Part shown: positions 48,549 to 59,699 of the stretch, in pieces
Position numbering within the stretch: the first letter of the stretch is position 1
Layout: each line of letters begins with the position of its first letter
Assembly (NCBI RefSeq): GCF_008831285.2
Contig: NW_022204507.1
Location: forward strand, 4,980,174-5,044,173
Length of the DNA stretch: 64,000 bases
Direction: 5' to 3'
Source of the DNA: Nymphaea colorata
Taxonomy: Eukaryota > Streptophyta > Magnoliopsida > Nymphaeales > Nymphaeaceae
The notes under the pieces: generated by a model
Databases searched by the model: none
Told to the model about the DNA's origin: nothing
Seen by the model: the letters and a program-made list of their open reading frames with translations, nothing else
Program-made: the position numbers and the translations under genes

Positions 48549-49108
48549 TCACGCCATGCCTATGATTCCATATTCAACTACCTCACTTGGGCTGAAATAC
48601 TTTGAATGCCTTATATCCTCCTCAATCTTCTCTCCAAATTACCCATATGTCTTGCATAAAGAGTGACCTTTCAACAAAGCTTCAAAGTTTTTGGTAAGTA
48701 TTTCTACAGTCTCCTATATAAAAGTTGAACCTTAGTGTAGGCTCATAACTTAAAGCGCGTTCACTAGATTACGACTTTGACCGCAAAAGTAGTTAATTTT
48801 TTAAAGTTTTTCTATAAGGAAATAGATCAAGTACCCAAAAAAAATCCGTTATAAGGATTCAAAAATTAGATAGAAGAGGAGATATATAAAAAAGTGGTTC
48901 TGCACTACTATATAATACATAACTAAGACAGAACAGAAGAAAGGGAAAACTAACAGGACAAAAGGGGTTTATACGTCTTCAACTATTATATGTCCATTGT
49001 CAAATAAGGAAGTCTGTTTTCTTACCAATTCATCCTTCACATTTTTAATTTGTTTCCTGGGAACAATATCAGTAGCTTGATCTTAAAACCTTGCAATAGG
49101 TTGACAGA
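48549..49108 (-). pseudogene. CLPR4: CLPR4-like gene fragment (two exons with intron), left arm
   Basis: ClpR4 is a non-catalytic subunit of the plastid ClpPR protease core. The upstream exon (49108-49026, minus) reads QPIARF, a stop (TAA), then DQATDIVPRKQIKNVKDEL and a GTAAG donor. The downstream exon starts at 48667 after an AAAG acceptor with VTLYARHMGN and, after one frame slip, continues IEEDIRHSKYFSPSEVVEYG to a TGA at 48549. This matches the C-terminal part of the ClpR4/ClpP fold (handle-region helix, then the KYFSP...EYGII segment). The splice junction falls in phase 0 between KDEL and VTLY, and the ~360-bp intron is kept, so the fragment came from genomic DNA, not from mRNA. A stop, a frameshift and missing 5' exons make it a pseudogene. 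ClpR4 rather than another ClpP/R is inferred from the QPIAR-F-x2-QATD and K-x-IKNVK pattern. Confidence 0.75.
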
Positions 49109-49214
49109 GATGAACCACTACAAGTTCATGTTTCACAATCAACAGCAAGTTGCATACGAGGCATGTACATCAATGGAACTAGAGAGCTCACAAGAGAAAG
49201 GACCATAACTAGAT

Positions 49215-49930
49215 TACCTGTTTTATCATGTATTGAAAAAGAATCCACATACGAATAGCAAAAACCTGGTTCTCAACATTCATGTAATTCATGAAAAATA
49301 GAGAAACTTGAAAGGCACACGTAATTTTAATTCCATTTTTAATTTTTCTTTTATATTTATTGACTCTATATTGTATTGCAATAAAATATTCAAAAGAAAT
49401 TAGTGTTCCTAGGCCCAATGCCTCTTGAATCTTCTCAACCCTTTCAAGAGAGTCGGTGATAACTCTTCAAATATCATATTAAGAACCAAAGATTCCTGTT
49501 ATTAGTAATACAAACCATGTTCAGGAATTCATATCCCCAATAGGTTCAAACTCTGCTTTTACATAAGGTGATTCATTCAATTAAAAACAATTTATCTATT
49601 TGATAATTGATTTAAGCATGTAGACATAAGAAACCAACATATTCTTGTACCTTCCATTATCTTCAAGTTGATTCATCATTGCCCTGTAGTAATCGTCAAG
49701 TTTCTTCCACAAGACTATTCTGTAAGGGTCCTTTGGAGCTGTAGATGTAGAATCTTATGTGATGATGTATGCTGCCATTTGATGGGGGAAATAATGTGTC
49801 ACAAATGGCTGTGTAACGTCATCTGAGATCTTCATCTCCCATATCTCTCCTCGCCATTTTCTATTTCCCTGTTGGCATTTAATTCCTCAAGCTTCCGGAG
49901 ACCCATGGAGTTCATCGTTCTATTAGTCTT
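49215..49930 (-). pseudogene. Unidentified exon-like pair upstream of CLPR4 fragment, left arm
   Basis: On the minus strand, two stretches look like exons of one decayed gene. The first (about 49930-49610) includes VTQPFVTHYFPHQMAAYIIT, a stop, DPYRIVLWKKLDDYYRAMMN and YKNMLVSYVYMLKS. The second (about 49500-49215) includes VITDSLERVEKIQEALGLG and NYMNVENQVFAIRMW, bordered by an AACAG acceptor and a CAG/GTAATC donor. I do not recognise the protein. It does not resemble the N-terminal part of ClpR4, so the arm may carry pieces of two different host genes. Confidence 0.4.
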
Positions 49931-49944
49931 TGGTGAGGAGGTTA

Positions 49945-50270
49945 TTAGGGATGTCAATGAATCAGATTCAGATCAAATACCACATCAAGTTTTTTTAAAT
50001 AAATCAGATATGAAAAAAAGAGAAATTTGATATCCAAATAAAAAATCAGATCAGATTCGGTATTAAAAATTGGCATCCGATTAAATTCAGATTGAGACTC
50101 AGCATCAAATAGATACCCAATCAGATACCAGAAAAAAAAAAGATAATGGATATCTAAACCCAAATTTATAGATCCGGATCCAAATAATATATTTTATTCT
50201 ATATTATTGTAAATTTATAAATCTGAACCCAAATTTGAATCCCCAATTTCAATTAATATCATCTGAATCT
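49945..50270. mobile_element. Candidate MITE (AGGGATGTCAAT type)
   Basis: It starts TTAGGGATGTCAATGAATC, a start seen in many plant hAT-type MITEs. It is rich in CAGATTCAGATC-like words and ends near TCATCTGAATCTAAAACC, partly inverted to the start. It is non-coding; the 69-codon minus frame is a by-product. The inverted copy is at 59370-59690. Confidence 0.45.
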
Positions 50271-50271
50271 A

Positions 50272-51069
50272 AAACCAATGCAAACTTGGTCGAGCACTTG
50301 GCAAGGTTTGGGCCACCTCCAGATCCACTGCAAGTGACATTTTGTTCATAAGCCTTCTTAATTTTATAGCTCCATTTTTTTCATCAAGACCCACGGCATC
50401 TGGTTACATGTATGGTGCATAGCCTTTAAGAAAATGACAAGTGCCCCCTGCCCACTTGTACTAGCTCCTTAGCCCACTTTTTGGGTACTTGGCATCCATG
50501 GAAGCCTGTGCACAAGCCTGGGCATATACCAGCTTGAATATCCACCCATGTCATCGACACTAGACTAAACACTTGAGAGAGAGAGAGATAGAGAGCTTCT
50601 CAGTGATGGAAACAAGGATGGGGAGCACATGAAGAAGGGGTAGAGAGTTTATTTCCTCTCTTAAGTGTAAAGTGTGTTGCACGCCGCCTCTTGAGCTTGT
50701 TGTTGCCAACTCCACCATCATCAACGTTGTCGTCCTCTTCTAAAGAGATTTACTAGAGAAAGTATGATTTAGCAATTTCCAAGTTTCAAGAGGATGTGAA
50801 GCTCAAACGGAAGAATGTTACAGCCTTCTGCCTCTTGGGATCTGTTACAAAAATGAAAACTAATTCTTAAAGCTGTGTTATTAACTTTATTTTCTTTACA
50901 CCTATTGTAAAGGTGTAAAATTGAATTGTGGTGTTCTTTGTCATTCATGTGGAATTCTCTAGAAGGTTGAAGGCATGATTATGTTGTAATAGAAAATATT
51001 CTTTGATGCCTGTATATGATTTTGTACAAAAAAGAGTATAAATATGTGAAAGGAAGAAGAGCACGATGC
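50272..51069 (+). repeat. ~790-bp direct repeat, copy 2
   Basis: Second copy of 45098-45871, with a short (GA)n near 50576. It ends at GCACGATGC, where the copia LTR remnant begins. The two copies flank about 4.4 kb that includes the CLPR4 and unidentified exon-like fragments, both antisense to the repeat's TATA-like box. Confidence 0.75.
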
Positions 51070-51178
51070 CAAATATCATGGGTGAAGATGAGCCAGCCGA
51101 ATGTCATGGGTGAAGATGAGCCAGCCGAATGTAGTGGGATAAGATGAGCCAGCCAAATGTTGTTGAAACCAAAAACCG
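51069..51178 (+). mobile_element. Copia A 5' LTR remnant with ~31-bp tandem repeats
   Basis: Three to four units of AGCCGAATGTCATGGG followed by TGAAGATGAGCC, then TTGAAACCAAAAACCGTG. The same array and tail are in the LTR at 54690-54815, so this is a truncated piece of the same LTR upstream of copia A. Confidence 0.7.
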
Positions 51179-51179
51179 T

Positions 51180-51747
51180 GGTGACTTAAAGTAGTGACTT
51201 TCTTAATCGTGTGCACTGTTTCTGGCATCCAGCGGTTCACGTAGCATTGCCAGCCTTCCACGATCCTCCAGCAGTCATCCCAGAACAGTTCGAGCAAGCA
51301 TCAATCCAATCCCTACGATTGGAGGATTCCCTGCATTTTGTAGAGTGGTTCTTCGGTGAACCTGCCCCTTTCACTACCGTTTGTGATGCCGACCACCTTT
51401 TCCTGTCAAACTTCATGGACAGCATCCCCAAAGGAAGGTGAACCTAACAAGCCAAGCTTAATCACTGAGGTAGCCTCTCACAGCTGGAATCCTCGAATTC
51501 GTGGCCGTCCCTCTCTTTGTTCAAGTTTCATGTTGCCCTCTATTTCTTCACTTCCCGCCATGGTGTCGACCACCATTGGGCCCCAAAAGGGTCAAACAGC
51601 ATCGTCAGGCCGTGGGACTCCTGCTCGACCGGTGACGTGATCAGAACCAGCCAGAATATCCAGATTTCCACCGTCTTTCCTATGGCATTTTTTCTTCTCC
51701 TTTGCATGGGAAGTCGGGTATTGAGTCCTCAGCATTAAGGAGGAGTC
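51180..51747. other. GC-richer segment between LTR remnant and copia A gag
   Basis: This segment has clearly higher GC than its surroundings. A 76-codon plus frame (51211-51441, with EQASIQSLRLEDSLHFVEWF) and a 64-codon minus frame overlap. The inverted copy at 57894-58440 has indels that break the frame. Possibly a captured coding fragment or copia leader; no domain is recognised. Confidence 0.3.
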
Positions 51748-54612
51748 ATGGCCGAGAAAGCAAAGAACAATGAGTCAGGAAATATCAATGGCCATGAAAA
51801 TGCCCAGGTGATATTTGATCTCTTCTATTTGCATCATTCGGATAATTTCGGAAGTGGGTTAGTATCTCAACCACTTATCGGTGATAACTATGCAATCTGG
51901 AGCAGAGTCATGATCGTAGCTCTATCAGCCAAAAACAAGTTAAGATTCATTGATGGGACTATCAAAGAGCCTAACAAGGATGAACATAATCGTATGTTGT
52001 GGGTACGATGTAACAAGTTGGCTCTAGCATGGATTCTTAATTCAATTAATAAGGAGATTCATGCTAGCATCACTTATGCTGCCTCAGATCAAGTAATATG
52101 GAAGGAGTTAAAAGAAAGATATACTCAAAGTCTTGACCCAAGAGTCTTTCAGCTACACAGTTCAATACATCGATTACAACAAGAGTCCATGTCTGTTACT
52201 ACATATTATACAAAACATATTACATAAAAATCAAAGTGCTTTGGGAAGAATTAAATTACTACAATCCTGTGTCTGTGTTCATGTGGGGGCATAAAAAATT
52301 ATTCGGATCAAATCCAAAGAGAACATGTAATTTAGTTCTTCAAGGGACTGAACGACTCATATGATTCTATTAGAGGACAGATTTTATTGCTTGTGCCTTA
52401 TCCACAGTAAACAAATTATATGTCTAGTCTTGCATGAGGAACAACTGCGTAAAGCAAGATTCACGCCGTCAGCCTCTCACACCACCTTGGCAATATCACA
52501 CAATCATATTCCCAAAGCAGCATCACTTGAACAAAGTTTCAAGTTTCAATGAAATAAAGAAATACATCAAAGACGACCAATCTGTAGCTATTGTCATAAC
52601 ACAGGTCATGTGAAAGATAAATGTTTCAAGTTGAATGGCTATCCTCGAGGACATCGATTCCATGATCCCAACTTTCGACCACCAATAGCTGCAGCTACCA
52701 TTCATAATCAAAGGTGGGTGGACCTCCATGCAAGCAATGGTACTAGTTTCCCTGGCAGCAACAGTCAAACTTCCAAGGAAGTTGTGCCTTCATTCACTAT
52801 GGTGAGTATCAGAAACTCTTATCACTTGTTTGAACTCCGTCTGCCATCAATTTCGCAGGTAATATATCTTCATATAGTGTCTCCTATCTTACTTGGATTA
52901 TTGATTCTAGAGCAAGTCGGTGCATTTGTGCCGTTAGCACTCTACTTCAAAAACCAACCAACTGCCAAGTACCTACAAACTTACCTAATCGACATACAAT
53001 AACTGTCCATCAAACTAGTGATGTTAAACTACCACCATTCAGTCTCAAAAATTCCTTGTATATTTCCTCTCTCAAAGTGAACCTACTCTCTGTGAGTCAA
53101 TTGAGCAAGGCACTAAACATTTTTGCAACTTTCTTCCCCACTCATTGTGTCTTGCGGGACCTGAATGCGGGATTTCTATTGCTCTCTTATTTCGGCTCCC
53201 TTGACCAACGGTAACTTGACATTTAATGCAATGAAAGGCACAAGGTACCCTCTTTCTTACTTTACTTCACTTTCTCGTTTCTCCCCTAAAAACCTTTGAA
53301 GTGGCATATGGACATAGGGAATGGTGAGACACAATGAACTTAGAAATTAGTACACTAAAGGAAAACAACACTTGGACAATGAGCACTTCACCACAAGGAG
53401 TTAAGCCCGTCGGTTGCAAGTGAGTTTACAAATCGAGTTCTGATCAGACGGTACTATTGAGCGATACAAGATGGCACGCCTCATCGCCAAAGGTTATTCC
53501 TAATAGGAAGACTGGACTACAATGAGACATTTGTACCAGCCGCAAAAATGGTAACTGTGTGAACTTTACTTTTAGTCACTGTGGAAAATGACTTGTTATT
53601 ATATTAAATGGATGTGAAGAATGTCTTTCTTCATGGCGATTTGCTTGAAGAAATACATATGAAGGTTCCACCAAGATATGACCGTAAGGGGGAGAATCTG
53701 GTTTCACAAATTGTCCCCTCGAACAGTCCCTCGAAATTGGTTTCACAAATTGTCCTTGGCACTAGTGGAGTTTGGATTCACTCAAGCAAATGCCAAACAC
53801 ACATTATTCACTTACAAACAAGACCAATTTTTGTTGTTGTTCCCGTTTATGTGGACGACCTTATTATTACAGGCAACAACAAAGAGCTGCTTGACAAATT
53901 TAAGCAATTTTATGTCAGAAATTTCTTGTGAAGGACCTGTACTCTTAAATATTTTTTGGGTTTAGAAATTGCTTGTTCAAGTGCAGTAATTTATGTTTCA
54001 CAGCAAACATATGCTCTCAACATTATATGCAAAACAAGTATAATGGGTGCCAAGCCAATGGAATTTCTAGTGGAATGAAAGGTCAGACTCGAAGAAGGTA
54101 CACTCCTAAGCACACAAACCAATCTTCAAATGAGTGTGTTTTGTGATTATGATTGGGTGGTGTGTCAAGAAACGCGAAGGTCCACAACTAGTTATTGTGT
54201 TCTTCTTGGTGATTCTCCAATTTCATGAAAGACAAAAAAACAGCCCACAGTATCTCACTCCTTTGCAGAAGCAGAATACAAGGCGTTGGCAAATGCGGTA
54301 TGTGAAGTGACTTGTTTGAAATTCTTATTGTTGGATCTAGGCGTGAGACATCTACAACCGACAAATCTACACTGCAACAATCAGGCTGCCATGCATATTG
54401 CTGCAAATCCAGTTTTTCATTAGCGTACCAAACATACAGATTTAGATTGTCATGTTGTTTGAGAAAAAATAAATCAAGGTGTAGTGAGAACCAGTTGCAT
54501 TAACAACAAAGGTCAGCTGGCAGACTTATTCACTAAGGCCTTAGGCAAGGAAGCATTTAATCTTCTTCTATCCAAACTGAACATAAGAAACTCTACACTT
54601 AGTTGAGGGGAG
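51748..54612 (+). mobile_element. Ty1/copia element A (integrase deleted)
   Basis: The gag start at 51748 (MAEKAKNNES) is followed by LVSQPLIGDNYAIWSRVMIV and ALSAKNKLRFIDGTIKEP. The CCHC knuckle CSYCHNTGHVKDKC is at about 52588-52630. Protease is WIIDSRAS near 52900, with the catalytic DSG changed to DSR. SLYISSLKVNLLSVSQLSK marks the pre-integrase linker, after which the integrase core is missing. RT resumes with EISTLKENNTW (53345), MDVKNVFLHGDLLEEIHMKV and YVDDLIITGN (53848). RNase H reads [16 protein letters not shown] (54265), [10 protein letters not shown] and GQLADLFTKALGKEAF. A purine-rich tract GAGGGGAG (54605-54612) precedes the 3' LTR. Stops and frameshifts are spread throughout. 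Confidence 0.92.
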
Positions 54613-54928
54613 TGTTAAAATTAAGATTCGCTTCTTATCTTCTTATTTTGACATCTTAACGATAAGATTTTCTGTTGGTTAGTGTAGCTGTTAGGATAAA
54701 CCAGCCAAATATCATGGGAGAAGATGAGCCAACCGAATGTCATGGGATAAGATGAGCCAGACAAATATCATGGGATAGGTGAGCCAGCCAAATGTCGTTG
54801 AAACTAAAAACCGTGTACTACTTTTTCTTCTGTATATAGGTGTGTAATATCAATAGAAAAATATGAAGCAATTCTCTGTTCTCTACCTTGTGTTACATTC
54901 TTCCTTAACTCAAATAATTTCTACATAC
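54613..54928 (+). mobile_element. LTR shared by copia A (3') and copia B (5')
   Basis: It begins TGTTAAAATTAAGATTCGC after the polypurine tract of copia A. It holds the GCCAAATATCATGGG / AAGATGAGCC minisatellite (about 54700-54800) and a TATA-like CTGTATATAGG near 54830. It ends about CTACA just before a degenerate primer site (TAATACAGAGCC, about 54931-54942). Copia B gag starts immediately after, so one LTR serves both elements. Confidence 0.7.
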
Positions 54929-54942
54929 TATAATACAGAGCC

Positions 54943-56735
54943 ATGGCGTCAACAGGCAAGGCTCTCAATTCTTCCAACTCTTTTTCAGCTAGTGGAACAG
55001 AGTCCTCTAATGGTAACAACATCATCACTATTGAAAACCTCTTTTTCCTTCATCATTCGGACCACCCTGGTACTATATTGGTTTCACAATTAGTAACTAG
55101 TGAAAATTACTCAACCTGAAGTCATGCTATGAGAATCGCATTGTCTACCAAAAACAACTTGACCTTTGTTGATGGTAGTCTTCCCAAACCCAGCATTGCA
55201 GCTCCTGAGGTCATGATGTGGAAGGCTTTGCAATCACATCGTCTTTCATGGATTCTTAACTCCATCTCAAAATAATTATCAAGCAATATCATCTACACCA
55301 CCACAACTATTAAAGTGTGGGCACACTTAAAGGACCGATTCACTGAAAGCACAAACCCCTCATAAGTACCAACTCAAGTCCTCCATTAGTCGTTTCAATC
55401 AAGAAAATATATCTGTTGCTCTTTATTTTACAATATTGGGATAAGCTTTCGTTCTAATGTTCTTTCGGAATGCTCTTGCAATGCCTTGAAAGTGGTTGCT
55501 GAAAAGCAACAAGAAGAGAGAGTGATTGAATTTCTTATGAGATTGAAATGATTCATTCAATGCTATAAGATGGCAAATTCTACATATGCAACCTTTTCCT
55601 TCTCTACAAAAGACATGCACTGGTCCTTCAAGAGGAGAAGCTCGCCTTCAAACTAGTGCTGCGGGAGTATGTTGGTCTCTCAGCAAGTGCAAATTTGAAT
55701 GCATTCGAAAACCAACAAAACAGGCACCCACAATACTTCTGCAATTACTGCAAGATTGCAGGACATCAAAGGAACGATGCTTCAAATTAAATAGTTACCC
55801 TCCAAATTTTATAGGTAGAAAATAGAGCTAGACAAGGGGGCTATCATCAAGGCCTCTGTTGGAGGGAAAACTGATTCCAATGCCTTAATCTCCTCCATGC
55901 ATGGAAAATAGGTTCAGCAAGGACATTGCTCCAATTCTAACTGAAGATGAATTTATTCAATTCAAAAAAACTCCTCAAAAATCGATCAGTAACCCAAATA
56001 AACTTTCTAGCTATGTCATTCTTCAAACTAGATGCCAGTTACATATTAGTGCCAGTCACCACATGTCATGCTGCCATAAATCAATGCTAGATGACACAAA
56101 ATTAGTTGTTGCATTTTCAATTAGAGTTCAGGACAACAGAACAGTATATGCTACATGTGTCGGTAAAGTTGTTCTATCACCTTCCATTTTTCTTCAAAAA
56201 GTGTATTATCTTCCAAAGTTTGCTTACAACATATTGTCAGTGTGCAGATTTATTCAGAAAACCAAGCGTCATTTGATTTTCCCCACTACTGGGTGCTTTG
56301 TTGAGGACCCAATCTCCATGACGTGGACTGAGCTGGGTGATTCATCAGGGGATTCTTCATTTTCAAGTCACCTCTTACAACTGTAGACTGCTTGTTCACG
56401 AAACCCACTCAATCAGATTTTGATGTTTGGCATATGAGACTTGGGCACCCATCCTGCTCAAATAATCAAATGCTCTAAAAGCATGACTCTATCATTAAGT
56501 TGTCAAATCATTTCTGTGAAGTATGTAGTGTTGCTAAACAATATAGATTGATGTTCAAATTAAGTGAATCACGTTTTGCTAAACCTTTTGATTTGCTAAT
56601 TTCTGTTTAGTAAAGCTCTTGTGAATAATGTTTCCCAAGCATCGCATACTCAAGCACATTACCTTTTGTCTATTATGGATGATTTTTCAAGAGCCATGTG
56701 GGTTTACCTATTGAAGTATAAACGTGAAGTAGGTG
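54943..56735 (+). mobile_element. Ty1/copia element B: gag to integrase start
   Basis: Gag starts MASTGKALNSS (54943) and reads ENLFFLHHSDHPGTILVSQL, ALSTKNNLTFVDGSLPKP and LSWILNSIS. A zinc knuckle CNYCKIAGHQ near 55740 has lost its last Cys. The protease remnant is HISASHHMSC near 56045, followed by the linker VYYLPKFAYNILSVCRF. The pre-integrase box is VWHMRLGHPSCSNNQML (56427) with FCEVCSVAKQYR, and the integrase start is YLLSIMDDFSRAMWVYLL near 56660-56720. It is broken at about 56735 by a MITE-like sequence. Its gag is only distantly similar to that of copia A. Confidence 0.88.
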
Positions 56736-56736
56736 A

Positions 56737-57119
56737 TTTGCATGAGTCAAGTCGAGCTCTAGTTGGGTCAGCTCAAGTCGACTTCACTAAGAAAACTCGA
56801 GGTCAAACTCGACTCAAGCCAAGCTTGACTCGATGATACAACATTGGGCTCAAACTCGACTCACTGAACTCATTTATGTTAAACATGCCTTGTTTCATTT
56901 AACTTGTCTAACTGTATTAACTCGTTTAGTTTTTCTCGTTTAGATTTTTTGTCGTTATAATTCAATATTTATTGTATAGTCGAGTCGAGTTGAGTTCTTA
57001 CAACTCGAACTCAACTCGTTTAACATTTCGAGCATACATTTGAACTCAAGCTCAACTCGTTAATAAACAAGTTGGTTTCAAGTTGAGCTTCAACAAGTGA
57101 GTTCGATCGAGTCGAGCTC
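56737..57119. mobile_element. MITE-like element with GTCGAGCTC inverted ends, cut by the gap
   Basis: The sequence is rich in TCGAGTCGAG, AACTCGACTC and CAAGCTCAACTCG words. The left part (AAGTCGAGCTCTAGTTGGG) and right part (AGTTCGATCGAGTCGAGCTC) are inverted. Such Cys-Leu-Ser codon-like CTCGA-rich inverted elements are common non-autonomous transposons in plants. The right end lies at or beyond the N run. Confidence 0.5.
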
Positions 57120-57219
57120 NNNNNNNNNNNNNNNNNNNNNNNNNNNNNNNNNNNNNNNNNNNNNNNNNNNNNNNNNNNNNNNNNNNNNNNNNNNNNNNNN
57201 NNNNNNNNNNNNNNNNNNN
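57120..57219. other. Assembly gap (100 N)
   Basis: Exactly 100 N, the usual placeholder for a scaffold gap of unknown size. The right arm of the inverted repeat starts at the very next base. Confidence 0.99.
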
Positions 57220-57893
57220 CTAGACCATATAATTTGTTTACTGTGGATAAGGCACAAGCAATAAAATCTGTCCTCTAATAGAATCATATGAGTCGTTCAG
57301 TCCCTTGAAGAACTAAATTACATGTTCTCTTTGGATTTGATCCGAATAATTTTTTATGCCCCCACATGAACACAGACACAGGATTGTAGTAATTTAATTC
57401 TTCCCAAAGCACTTTGATTTTTATGTAATATGTTTTGTATAATATGTAGTAACAGACATGGACTCTTGTTGTAATCGATGTATTGAACTGTGTAGCTGAA
57501 AGACTCTTGGGCAAGACTTTGAGTATATCTTTCTTTTAACTCCTTCCATATTACTTGATCTGAGGCAGCATAAGTGATGCTAGCATGATCTCCTTATTAT
57601 TGAATTAAGAATCCATGCTAGAGCCAACTTGTTACATCGTACCACAACATACGATTATGTTATCCTTGTTAGGCTCTTTGATAGTCCCATCATGAATCTT
57701 AACTTGTTTTTGGCTGATAGAGCTACGATCATGACTCTGCTCCAGATTGCATAGTTATCACCGATAGTGGTTGAGATACTAACCCACTTCCGAAATTATC
57801 CGAATGATGCAAATAGAAGAGATCAAATATCACCTGGGCATTTTCATGGCATTGATATTTCCTGACTCATTGTTCTTTCTTTCTCAGCCATGA
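57220..57893 (-). mobile_element. Copia A gag start, inverted copy
   Basis: Reverse complement of 51748-52432. The initiator ATG complement is at 57891-57893. The frame is broken by small differences from the left copy; for example, one base is missing in the GGGCAAGACTTTGAG region near 57510 relative to the left arm. The frame across the N run is artificial. Confidence 0.9.
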
Positions 57894-58560
57894 CTCCTCT
57901 TAATGCTGAGGACTCAATACCCGACTTCCCATGCAAAGGAGAAGAAAAAACCATAGGAAAGACGGTGGAAATCTGGATATTCTGGCTGGTTCTGATCACG
58001 TCACCGTCAAGCAGGAGTCACCACGGCCTGACGATGCTGTTTGACCCTTTTGGGGCCCAATGGGGTCGACACCAGTGGCGGGAAGTGAGAATAAGGGCAA
58101 CATGAACTTGGAACAAGAGAGGGACGGCCACGAATTCGAGGATTCCAGCTGTGAGAGGCTACCTCAGTGATTGAGCTTGGCTTGTTAGGTTCACCTTCCT
58201 TTGGGGATGCTGTCCATGAAGTTTGACAGGAAAAGGTGGTCGGCATCACAAACAGTAGTGAAAGGGCAGGTTCACCGAAGAACCACTCTACAAAATGAGG
58301 GAATCTCCAATCGTAGGGATTGGATTGATGCTTGCTCGAACTGTTCTGGGATGACTGCTGGAGGATCGTGGAAGGCTGGCAATGCTACGTGAACCGCTGG
58401 ATGCCAGAACAGTGCACGCGATTAAGAAAGTCACTATTTTAAGTCACCACGGTTTTGGTTTCAACAACATTTGGCTGGCTCATCTTATCCCACTACATTC
58501 GGCTGGCTCATCTTCACCCATGACATTCGGCTGGCTCATCTTCACCCATGATATTGGCAT
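57894..58560 (-). other. Inverted copy of the GC-richer segment and LTR remnant
   Basis: Reverse complement of 51069-51747. The ~31-bp repeat array (ATTCGGCTGGCTCATCTTCA words) is at about 58465-58560. Indels relative to the left arm break the frame that is open there. Confidence 0.8.
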
Positions 58561-59345
58561 CGTGCTCTTCTTCCTTTCACATATTTATACTCTTTTTGTA
58601 CAAAATCATATACAGGCATGAAAGAATATTTTCTATTACAACATAATCTTGCCTTCAACCTTCTAGAGAATTCCACATGCATGACAAAGAACACCACAAT
58701 TCAATTTTACACCTTTACAATAGGTGTAAAGAAAATAAAGTTAATAACACAGCTTTAAGAATTAGTTTTCATTTTTGTAACAGATCCCAAGAGGCAGAAG
58801 ACCGTAACATTCTTCCGTTTGAGCTTCACATCCTCTTGAAACTTGGAAATTGCTAAATCATACTTTCTCTAGTAAATCTCTTAGAGAGGACGACAACGTT
58901 GATGATGGTGGATTGGCAACAACAAGCTCAAGAGGCGGTGTGCAACACACTTTACAGTTAAGAGAGGAAATAAACTCTCTACCCCTTCTTCATGTGCTCC
59001 CCATCCTTGTTTCCATCACTGAGAAGCTCTCTATCTCTCTCTCTCTCTCAAGTGTTTAGTCTAGTGTCGATGACATGGGTGGATATTCAAGCTGGTACAT
59101 GCCCAGGCTTGTGCACAAGCTTCCATGGATGCCAAGTACCCAAAAAGTGGGCTAAGGAGCTAGTACAAGTGGGCAGGGGGCACTTGACATTTTCTTAAAG
59201 GCTATGCACCATACATGTAACCAGATGCCGTGGGTCTCTGATGAAAAAATGGAGCTATAAAATTAAGAAGGCTTATGAACAAAATTTCACTTGCAGTGGA
59301 TCTGGAGGTGGCCCAAACCTTGCCAAGTGCTCGACCAAGTTTGCA
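58560..59345 (-). repeat. Inverted copy of ~790-bp direct repeat copy 2
   Basis: Reverse complement of 50272-51069, with a (CT)n at about 59032-59047. Confidence 0.9.
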
Positions 59346-59369
59346 TTGGTTTTAGATTCAGATGATATT

Positions 59370-59690
59370 AATTGAAATTGGGGATTCAATTTGCGTTCAG
59401 ATTTATAAATTTACAATAATATAGAATAAATATATTATTTAGATCCGGATCTATAAATTGGGTTTAGATATCCATTATCTTTTTTTTTTCTGGTATCTGA
59501 TTGGGTATCTATTTGATGCTGAGTCTCAATCTGAATTTAATCGGATGCCAATTTTTAATACCGAATCTGATCTGATTTTTTATTTGGATATCAAATTTAT
59601 CTTTTTTTCATATCTGATTTATTTAAAAAAACTTGATATGGTATTTGATCTGAATCTGATTCATTGACATCCCTAATAACCTCCTGACCT
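59370..59690. mobile_element. Inverted copy of the candidate MITE
   Basis: Reverse complement of 49945-50270, ending GACATCCCTAATAACC. Confidence 0.45.
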
Positions 59691-59699
59691 AAGACTAAT

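Larger units (their letters stand above)
45691..52432 (+). repeat. Left arm of ~6.75-kb inverted repeat
   Basis: The reverse complement of 57220-64000 matches this arm throughout, from 45691 (TTTTACACCTATTGTAAAGC) to 52432 at the gap edge. Paired coordinates sum to 109621-109691, so only a few indels separate the arms. Reading frames of 60-126 codons are conserved with 0-5 amino acid differences. Visible indels: the right arm has about 38 extra bases near 62850 (left 46815) and about 50 extra near 60800-60850 (left 48815). The arm carries the direct repeat, the CLPR4 fragment, an unidentified exon-like pair, a MITE and the start of copia A. The match continues to both the window end and the gap, so neither outer nor inner breakpoint is seen. 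Confidence 0.95.

Noticed and set aside
49954-50163. 69-codon frame MGLDIHYLFFF...
   Set aside because: It lies within an AT-rich MITE-like sequence and is hydrophobic by base composition.
51211-51441. 76-codon frame in the GC-richer segment as a host gene
   Set aside because: The inverted copy is broken by indels, and a similar-length antisense frame exists; no motif supports it.
57090-57287. Frame crossing the N run
   Set aside because: It includes 100 undetermined bases and antisense copia gag; it is not a real reading frame.
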